A stretch of 7,305 bases of DNA from an uncultured Clostridia bacterium. GTDB lineage: Bacteria; Bacillota; Clostridia; Oscillospirales; Acutalibacteraceae. The translations under genes and the position numbers were made by a program. Each line of letters begins with the position of its first letter. Position 1 is the stretch's first letter. This document shows, one piece after another, positions 1 to 5,999 of this stretch. The notes under the pieces are model-generated. The model was not told where the DNA came from. It did not search any database and saw only the letters and a list, made by a program, of their open reading frames with translations. The stretch is taken from positions 1 through 7,305 of the forward strand of contig CAJOQU010000093.1 of NCBI GenBank assembly GCA_905236975.1, read 5' to 3'.

Positions 1-47
1 AAACGGCAGGAATCCACATGTTGTTTGCTTTTTTCAGACATATTCAT
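1..47 (-). CDS. Start of a gene downstream of the FAD oxidase, probably an Fe-S binding partner subunit (partial)
   Basis: Only the first 15 codons are in the window (MNMSEKSKQHVDSCR). The start is supported by a strong ribosome binding site (GGAGG, 56-60) eight bases before the ATG at 47-45; a second in-frame ATG lies two codons in. It begins 17 bases after the stop of the FAD oxidase on the same strand, so the two are almost certainly co-transcribed. FAD-binding GlcD-like oxidases are often followed by a GlcF-like protein with CxxC-type Fe-S motifs near the N-terminus. The Cys-Arg at residues 14-15 would fit the first cysteine of such a motif. That identity is inferred from context and this one cysteine; a dehydrogenase or kinase subunit is not excluded. 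Confidence 0.6.
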   Translation of the reverse strand, partial: MNMSEKSKQHVDSCR

Positions 48-64
48 TGTATATTCCTCCCTTA

Positions 65-1501
65 TTAAAGACCAAGCTTAAACGGATTCATTATCCCGTT
101 GGGGTCAAGCGTTTTCTTTAATCCTTCGAATACCTGCATTGCGGGACCGTACTGTTCTTTCATAAGTCTGCCGAGCTTGATTCCGACGCCGTGGTGGTCG
201 TTGACGACGCCGCCGTGTGCGAGCGCCGTTCTGACTCCGCAGGTCCAGATCGCCTGATGCAAACGCAGCGCCTCGACCGGATCCTCGGGAACGTCCTTAC
301 CGTCAACAATAAAGCGGTCGTAGACCATGGCGCCCCACTCATACCAGTGAGAGAAGTGGGCGATAAACTTCGCCTGTGGGAAGTTGGTCTCAATGGCTTC
401 CTTCATCGCCCAGTAGATTTCTTCGATCTTGCCGTAAGGCGCGATGGTATCCATGGTGCCGAAGCACTGCGGAATATCCATCATATGACCGGGATAGAAG
501 AAGGTGATCTTCTCCTTCCACCATTTTTCACCGTATTCGCTTCCTAAGTCCTCGGCGCCGTATTTTTGGAAGGTGTCAAGCAAAATCTTTTCCTCAACAT
601 CCACCATTTCCTTTACGCCTTCATAAGCCACGTTCATAAACGCGCCCGGTTTTTCAACGCCGACGATCTTTTTAATAAGAGAAGCGGTCTCCGCCTCGTC
701 ATACAGCCGCATAACCGACGGCTTGAATTTTTGCAGCAGTTCGCGCGCCGCTTTGAAAGCCACACTCATATCCTGGAACAGAAAACCGCGGAAGCGCCGA
801 ACTTCGGGCTGGTCGAAAATGCGGATTTGCGCCTTGGTGATGATGCCGAGCGTGCCTTCCGACCCGATAAATATCTGATTAAGGTCAGGTCCTGCCGCGT
901 GCTTCGGCGCGGAAGAGGTGTTGATAATATCGCCGTTCGGCAGTACCACCTCCATTTGCAGTACCATATCGTCGATTTTGCCGTACTTGGTTGAGCAAAC
1001 GCCGATGCCGCGGTGCGCCAAAAAGCCGCCGACGGTGGAGCAGGTCAAGGAAGACGGATAGTGCATGGTCGCCTTGCCGACCTCGTTTGCCGCCCACTCA
1101 ATATGTTTATAAATAGCGCCGGTGCCGCACTCTATGTACATCCCCTCGGTATTGACTTCATAAATCTTGTTCATACGTTTGGTATCAAGCACAATGCCGC
1201 CTGCGACCGGAATGGCGCCGCCCTGCGTGCCGCCGCCGGCGCCCCAGGTGGTGACGGGGATTTTATAGTAGTTGGCGATTTTAAGCACCTTTGAAACTTC
1301 TTGTGCATTTTCGGGGCAAACGACAATGTCGGCCTCCGGCATACGGCAGCCTCTGTCCGCCCACATACGCGAAAGCCAATAATAATCAACGCTGTGGGTC
1401 ACCTTGTCGATCGCTCTTGTTGAACAATTTTCTTTGCCGACCGCGTCTTCGAGTTCGGTCAAAATCATGGCAAACAAAAATTCATTCATCTGATACTGCA
1501 T
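65..1501 (-). CDS. FAD-binding oxidoreductase, VAO/PCMH family (GlcD / alkyl-DHAP synthase-like)
   Basis: A 478-residue protein of the vanillyl-alcohol oxidase/PCMH flavoprotein fold, likely cytoplasmic, oxidising a hydroxy-acid or similar substrate with FAD. The FAD domain spans about residues 55-230: the PEN.QEV..vl..A entry (63-76), a glycine-rich WGAGGGTQGG turn (87-96), CSTVGGFLAHRGIG (154-167), and IGSEGTLGIIT (212-222). The substrate cap follows, and the C-terminus has the paired-histidine NDHHGVG segment (434-440) and the closing LDPNGIMNPFKLGL typical of GlcD/AGPS-type enzymes. Full family length, no signal peptide or membrane segment. The start is fixed by AAGGAG (1511-1516) nine bases before the ATG. 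It heads an operon with the gene at 1-47 and is divergent from the AraC regulator at 1772. The family is clear; the substrate cannot be read from sequence. The alkyl-DHAP synthase role is less likely because no ether-lipid gene is nearby. Confidence 0.88.
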   Translation of the reverse strand: MQYQMNEFLFAMILTELEDAVGKENCSTRAIDKVTHSVDYYWLSRMWADRGCRMPEADIVVCPENAQEVSKVLKIANYYKIPVTTWGAGGGTQGGAIPVAGGIVLDTKRMNKIYEVNTEGMYIECGTGAIYKHIEWAANEVGKATMHYPSSLTCSTVGGFLAHRGIGVCSTKYGKIDDMVLQMEVVLPNGDIINTSSAPKHAAGPDLNQIFIGSEGTLGIITKAQIRIFDQPEVRRFRGFLFQDMSVAFKAARELLQKFKPSVMRLYDEAETASLIKKIVGVEKPGAFMNVAYEGVKEMVDVEEKILLDTFQKYGAEDLGSEYGEKWWKEKITFFYPGHMMDIPQCFGTMDTIAPYGKIEEIYWAMKEAIETNFPQAKFIAHFSHWYEWGAMVYDRFIVDGKDVPEDPVEALRLHQAIWTCGVRTALAHGGVVNDHHGVGIKLGRLMKEQYGPAMQVFEGLKKTLDPNGIMNPFKLGL

Positions 1502-1540
1502 AATTTTTATCTCCTTTTTTATTTTACTGATTTACCCTTG

Positions 1541-1678
1541 TAGAATCCTTCGGTAGGCTTGCCTTGGTTCCGGGTAACCGAGAAGAACTACCTGACCAAT
1601 ACGCATACCATTGTCAAGCGGAGCCTGCAAAAGAACCAGTTTACCGATAAATTATATCAACAACTCTTGCAAAAATAA
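1541..1678 (+). pseudogene. Possible 3' remnant of an unrecognised gene
   Basis: The 270-base gap between the oxidase and the araC gene contains a stretch richer in G+C than its A+T-rich flanks. After a TAG at 1541-1543 a plus-strand frame stays open for 44 codons to TAA at 1676-1678. Its third positions are mostly G or C until the last ten codons, as in the window's real genes. The peptide is polar and helix-like (ending FTDKLYQQLLQK). It contains no ATG and has no ribosome binding site, so if it was ever coding, only the C-terminus remains. The opposite strand is open for about 36 codons as well, with weaker codon bias. I do not recognise the family, and chance is a real alternative. Confidence 0.2.
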
Positions 1679-1706
1679 ATAGTATTATCAACACAATATT
1701 TGTAAA
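1651..1706 (-). promoter_or_regulatory. Candidate promoters for the FAD oxidase operon
   Basis: Two sigma-A-like candidates face the oxidase. One is TTTACA (1701-1706) with TACTAT (1679-1684) at 16-base spacing. The other is an extended -10, TGATATAAT (1651-1659), with no good -35. The second would give a leader of about 140 bases. Both are back to back with the araC promoter at 1712-1740. Inferred from motifs only. Confidence 0.4.
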
Positions 1707-1711
1707 AAACG

Positions 1712-1740
1712 TTTCAATTTTTGAAAATGTATGTTATACT
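1712..1740 (+). promoter_or_regulatory. Promoter of the AraC-family gene with overlapping palindrome
   Basis: An extended -10 (TGTTATACT, 1732-1740) has a weak -35 (TTTCAA, 1712-1717) 17 bases upstream. The -35 is the left arm of a perfect inverted repeat, TTTCAA-TTT-TTGAAA (1712-1726). A protein bound there would block or replace -35 contact, so it may be an operator for autoregulation. The role is inferred. Confidence 0.55.
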
Positions 1741-1771
1741 GTAAGTAACATGAAGATAAGGATGGCGTTTT

Positions 1772-2593
1772 ATGAAGATAATACCTTTTCAAGAATTATA
1801 TCATACGGAGTTCTTTATAAGCGAACCGCTTGCAAAAGGACAAAACTGGTTTTCCCGCGATAATGTTTACTCTTGTTTGGATAAACCAAAGCCCTCCCAT
1901 ACCCTTCTTTGGTTTAAAAATTGCAGCGGTAAGATTGTAAATAGCGAAGGTGAAATTTTAACGGTAAAAAAAAATCAGGTGGCATATATGTCAAAAGGAA
2001 TCGAATATACTGTAAACTTTTTTGACACAGCACCGAATCAGGATGACAGCGTAGTGTTCCATTTTCAACTAAAAGATGTATATCATGAGGAAATCGCTCC
2101 CACGCTCACACCGCAAATTTGTATAAAAAACGTTGATTCAAGTTTGGCTTTTTCAATGGAATCTGCCGCTGAAGAATTTAATAAAAACATGGTTTGTATT
2201 CCGATTATCACTTCGGTAATCTATCAAATGCTTGCCGTATCCTGCATCAGACAACGAAAAAGGGTTGTAAATCATAAATACAAATACATTAGTGAAGGCA
2301 TTGAACTGATGGACAATAATTCCGATCTGACCCTCAACGAAATTGCTAAGATCTGCGGCGTCAGTGAAGGGTATTTCCGAAAACTTTTCCGAGAATACAG
2401 CGGAGAAAACCCCGTAGATTTCAGACAAAAGCATCGCATTGAAAAGGCGAAGCAGTTACTGCTTCTTGATACGCTCTCTATCGGTGAGATCGCAGAAGAA
2501 CTGCATTTTTCGGATATTTATCATTTCAGTAATACTTTTAAAAAAATAACCGGTATATCTCCTCAAAAATACATCAAAACAAAACAGAAATAA
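1772..2593 (+). CDS. AraC/XylS-family transcriptional regulator
   Basis: A 273-residue cytoplasmic regulator. Residues about 15-115 form a cupin-like sensor domain (beta-rich, with a turn at KIVNSEGEILTVKKNQVAY). The C-terminal AraC DNA-binding domain is about 170-268 and has two helix-turn-helix units: LNEIAKICGVSEGYFRKLFRE (188-208) and IGEIAEELHFSDIYHFSNTFKK (237-258). The family signature ending GISPQKYI follows (261-268). Length is normal for the family. AAGGA (1758-1762), nine bases before the ATG, sets the start. The gene is clearly more A+T-rich and uses more A/T-ending codons than tag or the purine genes, which could reflect separate acquisition. It is divergent from the FAD oxidase operon, the usual arrangement for an AraC activator and its target; that link and the sensed ligand are inferred. 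An intrinsic terminator closes it. Confidence 0.92.
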   Translation: MKIIPFQELYHTEFFISEPLAKGQNWFSRDNVYSCLDKPKPSHTLLWFKNCSGKIVNSEGEILTVKKNQVAYMSKGIEYTVNFFDTAPNQDDSVVFHFQLKDVYHEEIAPTLTPQICIKNVDSSLAFSMESAAEEFNKNMVCIPIITSVIYQMLAVSCIRQRKRVVNHKYKYISEGIELMDNNSDLTLNEIAKICGVSEGYFRKLFREYSGENPVDFRQKHRIEKAKQLLLLDTLSIGEIAEELHFSDIYHFSNTFKKITGISPQKYIKTKQK

Positions 2594-2630
2594 TGACAGT
2601 AAGCCTAATAACTCTTCATGTTATCGCAAA

Positions 2631-2669
2631 AACATCGTCCCTATTCAACCAAGGACGATATTTTTTTAT
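2631..2669 (+). terminator. Intrinsic terminator after the AraC-family gene
   Basis: ATCGTCC (2634-2640) pairs perfectly with GGACGAT (2653-2659) around a 12-base loop. One mismatch then separates it from an extra AA/TT pairing, and a seven-T run follows at 2661-2667. It lies 40 bases past the araC-family stop and insulates tag from upstream transcription. Confidence 0.8.
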
Positions 2670-2741
2670 TATAATGATAAAATGATGTTTCCCCGCCTTT
2701 CTTTTGTTTTATCATACTGCCTTTCCCCCTGAAAACAGGGA

Positions 2742-2781
2742 TTGACTTTTGCTCAATGATTGCACATAATAATGATATACT
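2742..2781 (+). promoter_or_regulatory. tag promoter
   Basis: TTGACT (2742-2747) and CATAAT (2765-2770) are separated by 17 bases, each one base off the sigma-A consensus. An extended -10 (TGATATACT, 2773-2781) just downstream is a second option. A small perfect hairpin (CCCTG-AAAA-CAGGG, 2727-2740) abuts the -35, with no known role. I saw no obvious SOS-box-like operator. Confidence 0.65.
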
Positions 2782-2827
2782 TTCATAATAAGAAAAAAGT
2801 TGCTTTAGCGACGGAACGGAGCATATG

Positions 2828-3433
2828 ATGGGATATTGCGAGTGGGCAAAAACGAACGCCGTCATGCAGCGTTACCACGATACGGAATGGGGCGTGCCGG
2901 TGCATGACGACCGCACCATGTTTGAGCATTTCACGCTGGAATGTTTACAGTGCGGACTAAGTTGGGATTTGATGTTGAAAAAACGCGAGATTTTTCGCCG
3001 GTGCTTTGCAAACTTTGATTATGACAAAATCGCCGTTTTCAATCAATCCGATGTTGACCGCATTATGAATACCGATGGCATGCTTCGCTCCGAGCGAAAG
3101 ATTCGTGCAGTGATAAACAATGCTCAATGCTGCCAAAAAATTCGAGAGGAATTCGGCAGTCTTTGCGACTACATATGGTCTTTTTCCGGCGGAAAAACGA
3201 TTTTGTACCAAGGGCATGATGTCGGCCGCATTCCGGTCAGCAACGGCCTTTCCGACCAAATCAGCCGTGACATGAAAAAACGCGGCTTTCAGTATGTGGG
3301 CGCGATCACGATTTATTCGCACCTGCAAGCCTGCGGGATCATCAACGACCACGACCGCGACTGCCCGTGTTACCGGTTGATTACGGACGCTCACCCCACC
3401 GTATCCAAGCGGCGCGATCATGAAGTCCCATAA
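2828..3433 (+). CDS. tag: DNA-3-methyladenine glycosylase I
   Basis: A cytoplasmic base-excision repair enzyme that removes 3-methyladenine from alkylated DNA; 201 residues, close to E. coli Tag. Two ATGs lie side by side, at 2825 and 2828. The GGAG at 2818-2821 is only three bases from the first but six from the second. The second start also gives the E. coli numbering: zinc ligands Cys4, His17, His175 and Cys179, with catalytic-pocket Glu38 and Trp46. Visible motifs are YHDTEWGVP (16-24), LECLQCGLSW (37-46), KKRGF.YVG (150-158) and NDHDRDCPC (173-181). All expected residues are present. The C-terminus runs about 20 residues past the zinc motif, slightly longer than in E. coli. It has its own promoter and is flanked by terminators, so it appears monocistronic and unrelated in function to its neighbours. 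Confidence 0.95.
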   Translation: MGYCEWAKTNAVMQRYHDTEWGVPVHDDRTMFEHFTLECLQCGLSWDLMLKKREIFRRCFANFDYDKIAVFNQSDVDRIMNTDGMLRSERKIRAVINNAQCCQKIREEFGSLCDYIWSFSGGKTILYQGHDVGRIPVSNGLSDQISRDMKKRGFQYVGAITIYSHLQACGIINDHDRDCPCYRLITDAHPTVSKRRDHEVP

Positions 3434-3471
3434 ACGGAAAGCCGTACAGCGCGCGCAAAAATCAATGGAAT

Positions 3472-3500
3472 GACAAACCTTTCATCATTTGTCGAATTTT
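3472..3500 (+). terminator. Weak candidate terminator after tag
   Basis: GACAAA (3472-3477) pairs with TTTGTC (3488-3493) around a 10-base loop, and a short interrupted T-rich stretch follows. The stem is A+T-rich and the T run is poor, so termination would be inefficient. It is the only hairpin of this kind between tag and the purine promoter. Confidence 0.3.
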
Positions 3501-3533
3501 CTTGTTGAAAAGATAAAAATTGTTTTTCACCGC

Positions 3534-3562
3534 TTGACGGGAATTTGCGTTTTTGATATAAT
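3534..3562 (+). promoter_or_regulatory. Promoter of the purine operon
   Basis: TTGACG (3534-3539) and a perfect TATAAT (3557-3562) are exactly 17 bases apart, with an extended TG at 3554-3555. This is the strongest promoter in the window. Transcription should start near 3569, a few bases before the first riboswitch stem. Strong constitutive initiation with control at the riboswitch fits this layout. Confidence 0.85.
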
Positions 3563-3576
3563 AAAGTTGTAATTAA

Positions 3577-3671
3577 AGTATTCTTTGCAACTGACGGAAT
3601 TTCGCAGAGCACTGCGGGGAAACAAAGGATACTGCGGAAGGTTTTCCTTCCTTTATGCCGACCGTCTGGGC
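3577..3671 (+). promoter_or_regulatory. ZTP (pfl) riboswitch aptamer
   Basis: This leader RNA senses ZTP/ZMP (AICAR nucleotides), which build up when 10-formyl-tetrahydrofolate is short. The outer stem P1 is an 11-bp helix with one G-U pair (3577-3587 with 3623-3633). Inside it are CTGACGG (3591-3597), hairpin P2 (CGCAG 3603-3607, loop AGCA, CTGCG 3612-3616) and GGGGAAACA. A linker hairpin follows (GGAAGG 3636-3641, TTTT, CCTTCC 3646-3651). The second domain is the class hallmark GCCGACCGTCTGGGC (3657-3671), in which GCC pairs with GGC. The loop CCGTC (3662-3666) can pair with GACGG (3593-3597) to form the family's pseudoknot. The pairing was checked by hand; the class assignment comes from remembered consensus and from its place before purE. 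A purine (guanine/adenine) riboswitch does not fit. Confidence 0.9.
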
Positions 3672-3709
3672 GCACTTAAATCCTTTGGGTTTTCGTGCGC
3701 TCTTTTTTT
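3668..3709 (+). terminator. Riboswitch-controlled intrinsic terminator of the purine operon
   Basis: GGGCGCAC (3668-3675) pairs with GTGCGCTC (3695-3702) with one G-U pair. An inner helix, AAATCC (3678-3683) with GGGTTT (3687-3692), caps it, and seven Ts follow (3703-3709). The GGGC at its base is the same GGGC that closes the conserved second aptamer domain. The ligand-bound aptamer and the terminator are therefore mutually exclusive. The predicted behaviour is an ON switch: ZTP allows read-through into purE. Confidence 0.88.
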
Positions 3710-3737
3710 AAATTTTTGCTTTATCCGGAGGACGTTC

Positions 3738-4229
3738 ATGAAAAAAGTAGGCATTGTCATGGGCAGTGACAGCGATCTGCCCGTAGTGGAAAAATCCATA
3801 CAAACCTTAAAAGAGTTGGGCATTCCCTTTGAGGTACATGTATTTTCAGCGCATCGCACGCCCAACGAAGCGCGTTCTTTTGCGCAGAACGCCCGTCAAA
3901 ACGGTTTTGGCGCCATCATTGCAGTTGCCGGAATGGCGGCTCACCTGGCAGGGAGCATCGCGGCAAACACGACTTTACCTGTTGTGGGGGTCCCCTGTTC
4001 TTCTTCACATCTTGACGGCATTGACGCCCTTCTTTCGACCGTACAAATGCCAACCGGCATTCCGGTTGCCACGGTTGCGATCAACGGGGGTGCCAATGCC
4101 GCTTTACTTTGCGCGCAAATTTTGGCCGTGACCGACCGGGAGTTGGCGCAGCGGTTAGACGATCAACGCCAAAACGCGGCGCAAAAAGTACTGGAAAAAG
4201 ATAAAAAAATTTCACAACAATATCAGTAA
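3738..4229 (+). CDS. purE: 5-(carboxyamino)imidazole ribonucleotide mutase (class I PurE)
   Basis: Converts N5-CAIR to CAIR in purine synthesis; 163 residues, the usual length. The start is the ATG at 3738, with GGAGG (3727-3731) six bases upstream. The open frame continues further 5' but runs through the riboswitch and terminator, so upstream starts are not real. Motifs in order: GSDSD (9-13), SAHRTP with catalytic His39 (37-42), AGMAAHLAG (64-72), GVPCSSSHLDG (84-94), and LLSTVQMPTGIPVATVAIN (98-116). SAHRTP and AGMAAHL point to the class I mutase rather than the class II AIR carboxylase. Class I usually needs PurK, which is not in the window. It is the first gene of the operon and lies 24 bases before purC. 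Confidence 0.95.
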   Translation: MKKVGIVMGSDSDLPVVEKSIQTLKELGIPFEVHVFSAHRTPNEARSFAQNARQNGFGAIIAVAGMAAHLAGSIAANTTLPVVGVPCSSSHLDGIDALLSTVQMPTGIPVATVAINGGANAALLCAQILAVTDRELAQRLDDQRQNAAQKVLEKDKKISQQYQ

Positions 4230-4253
4230 TGGATTTTTGGGGAGACTTTGATC

Positions 4254-4769
4254 ATGGAAAAAACCACACAACTGTACGAAGGCAAGGCAAAAAAAGTGTT
4301 CGAAACCAACGAGGCGGACAAGGTCATTGTTTCGTATAAAGACGATGCAACCGCCTTTGACGGCCAGAAAAAAGGCACCATTACCGGCAAGGGCGTTGTC
4401 AACAACCGCATGTCGAATTATTTGATGCAGCTGCTTGAAAAGCAGGGTGTGCCCACCCACTTTGTGGAAGAATTGAACGATCGCGAAACGGTGGTCAAAA
4501 AGGTGGAGATCGTGCCGCTTGAGGTCATTATCCGCAACATTTCTGCCGGTTCTTTTGCCAAGCGTTACGTCGTGGAGGAAGGCATTGTGTTTGCCGAACC
4601 CACCATTGAGTTTTCTTATAAAAACGACGACCTGCACGATCCGCTCATCAATTCCTATCACGCGCTGGCGCTGAACCTTGCCACCCGTGAGGAGATCGAG
4701 ACCATTAAGGCCATGGCGTTTCAGGTAAATGAAGTGTTAAAAGCGTATTTGCCTTGTACTTTCCGATAA
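4254..4769 (+). pseudogene. purC: SAICAR synthetase, 3'-truncated
   Basis: PurC joins CAIR and aspartate using ATP. The start is the ATG at 4254, nine bases after GGGGAG (4239-4244); a TTG at 4248 is too close to that site. Residues 1-166 are a convincing PurC: YEGKAKKVF (8-16), KDDATAFDG (29-37), GKGVVNNRMSNYLM (45-58), PLEVIIRNISAGSFAKRY (88-105), and the NDDLHDPLINSYHALAL block (124-140). The frame then leaves the family after VNEVLKAY, adds five unrelated residues and stops at 4767-4769. The complete enzyme is about 235 residues, so roughly 65-70 are missing, including the conserved LEFG and DEISPDTCRxWD segments. The product is very unlikely to be active. The sequence from about 4753 belongs to purN in another frame (see findings). 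Confidence 0.88.
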
Positions 4770-5265
4770 GGCGGACGCCTATGCCCTGACCCGTGCGGCG
4801 AACGCGGGTATTCCCACCCGTACAGTCTTAAAAAGCGATTTTTCCACCGCCGCGGCCATGGAAGAAGAAATCATCCGCGTTTTAGAAGAATATCATATTG
4901 AGCTGATTGTGTTAGCGGGATTTTTGCGTATTTTAAGCCAAAACTTCACCACCCGCTACGCCGGTCGCATTCTCAATGTGCACCCGTCCCTGATTCCGTC
5001 CTTCTGCGGCGAAGGGTATTATGGTCTTCGCGTGCATGAGGCGGCACTGCAAAAGGGCGTGAAGGTGACCGGCGCCACAGTGCATTTTGTCAACGAAATT
5101 CCCGATGGCGGTGAGATCCTCCTGCAAAAAGCAGTCGAGGTGCTGCCCGGCGACACGACCGAGATCCTGCAGCGACGGGTCATGGAGCAGGCCGAATGGG
5201 TCATTCTGCCACAGGCAACCGAACAAGTATCCAAACAACTTGCAGAAAGGAAATATAAGCTATGA
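4753..5265 (+). pseudogene. purN: GAR transformylase, 5'-truncated
   Basis: PurN formylates glycinamide ribonucleotide using 10-formyl-THF. Similarity begins at LVLSDKADAYAL (4753-4788), which corresponds to about residue 33-40 of a normal PurN. The N-terminal GxGSNLQ phosphate-binding part and its start codon are therefore missing. The rest is well preserved: LAGFLRIL (about 4912-4935), NVHPSLIP with the catalytic Asn (4975) and His (4981), GYYG, VKVTGATVHFV, and IPDGGEILLQ with the catalytic Asp (5104-5106). The frame opens only after a TAA at 4738-4740 that lies inside purC. The first in-frame ATG is 4858, with no ribosome binding site, so it is probably not translated into a working enzyme. 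Its TGA overlaps the purO start as ATGA, so the original 3' junction is intact. Confidence 0.88.
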
Positions 5266-5999
5266 ATCCTTATCAAATTCAAGATCCGGCCGCATTGATC
5301 GCCGATAATCGCTACGCGGGCAGAGGGATCATTGTCGGAAAAAGTGAAGACGGCAAGCATGCCGTCGCCGCCTATTTCATTATGGGGCGCAGTGCCAACT
5401 CCCGCAACCGGGTGTTTACCGAACAGAACGGCACGGTCAAAACCGAACCGTTTGACAGCTCCAAGGTGGAAGACCCCAGCCTGATCATTTATTCGGCCAT
5501 CCGCTCAATCCAAAACCACCTGATCATCACCAACGGCGACCAAACCGATACCGTGTATGACGGCCTGCAAAACGGTCTCTCGTTTTTTGAGGCGCTTGAA
5601 AGCCGTTCATTTGAGCCGGATGCGCCCAATTTTACCCCCCGCATCAGCGCCCTGCTGACCTTTGCCGACGGGGACTTTTCCTACCGCATGAGCATTTTAA
5701 AAAGCATAGATGAAACGGGAAGCGCCTGCGCACGGTACGGATTTTCCTACCCGAGCATGCCGGGGCTCGGCCATTTTCTTCATACCTATGTATGCGACGG
5801 CGACCCATTGCCCACCTTTACGGGCGAGCCGGAGCGGGTGTCGATCACGGGCAATATTGACTCCTTTGCCGGGCGTTTGTGGGAAGCGCTGGACAGCGAA
5901 AACAAAATTTCCCTTTATGTTCGTTATACGGATCTTGCCACCGGTGAGACCGAAAACCGACTGTACAACAAAAACCAAACGGGAGGCTCTGAAAAATGA
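5262..5999 (+). CDS. purO: IMP cyclohydrolase, PurO type
   Basis: Probably catalyses the last step of IMP synthesis, closing the ring of FAICAR. It is a 245-residue protein of the PurO-like IMP cyclohydrolase family, first known from archaea and also found in Clostridia; it is unrelated to the N-terminal half of bifunctional PurH. Conserved segments are NRYAGRGIIVG (16-26), the AYFIMGRSANSRNRVF stretch (37-52), DPSLIIYSAIR (71-81) and the glycine-rich YPSMPGLGHFLHTY region (163-176). AAGGA (5247-5251) lies ten bases before the ATG. The start overlaps the purN stop (ATGA) and the stop overlaps the next start (ATGA), so it is translationally coupled at both ends. It forms a functional pair with the following transformylase, which lacks a cyclohydrolase domain. 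Confidence 0.88.
   Translation: MNPYQIQDPAALIADNRYAGRGIIVGKSEDGKHAVAAYFIMGRSANSRNRVFTEQNGTVKTEPFDSSKVEDPSLIIYSAIRSIQNHLIITNGDQTDTVYDGLQNGLSFFEALESRSFEPDAPNFTPRISALLTFADGDFSYRMSILKSIDETGSACARYGFSYPSMPGLGHFLHTYVCDGDPLPTFTGEPERVSITGNIDSFAGRLWEALDSENKISLYVRYTDLATGETENRLYNKNQTGGSEK

Noticed and set aside
191..994. Long plus-strand open frames (191-547 and 566-994) opposite the FAD oxidase
   Set aside because: Antisense shadows of a well-supported gene, with no ribosome binding sites and low-complexity arginine-rich translations.
1750..1863. A short upstream frame starting at ATG 1750 and overlapping the AraC-type gene start
   Set aside because: It lies within a few bases of the expected transcription start, has no ribosome binding site of its own and no recognisable product.
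2641..2865. A 74-codon minus-strand frame between the AraC-type gene and tag
   Set aside because: It covers the terminator and the tag promoter and start, and has no convincing ribosome binding site or recognisable motif.
2957..3421. A 154-codon minus-strand frame opposite tag
   Set aside because: A shadow of tag; the sense strand carries every catalytic and zinc-binding residue of the family.
3585..3737. A 5' extension of the purE reading frame that would make a 214-residue protein
   Set aside because: It runs through the riboswitch and terminator, has no ribosome binding site, and is unlike PurE; the ATG at 3738 has a good GGAGG and gives the normal length.
3541..3737. A guanine/adenine (purine) riboswitch before purE
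   Set aside because: The three-way junction consensus of that class is absent; the GCCGACCGTCTGGGC element and the pseudoknot identify the ZTP class.
4741..4769. Programmed frameshift producing a PurC-PurN fusion protein
   Set aside because: The frames overlap for 29 bases, but reaching the purN frame needs a +1 shift, with no convincing slippery site or stimulator. Both domains also lack essential parts, so a fusion would not restore function.
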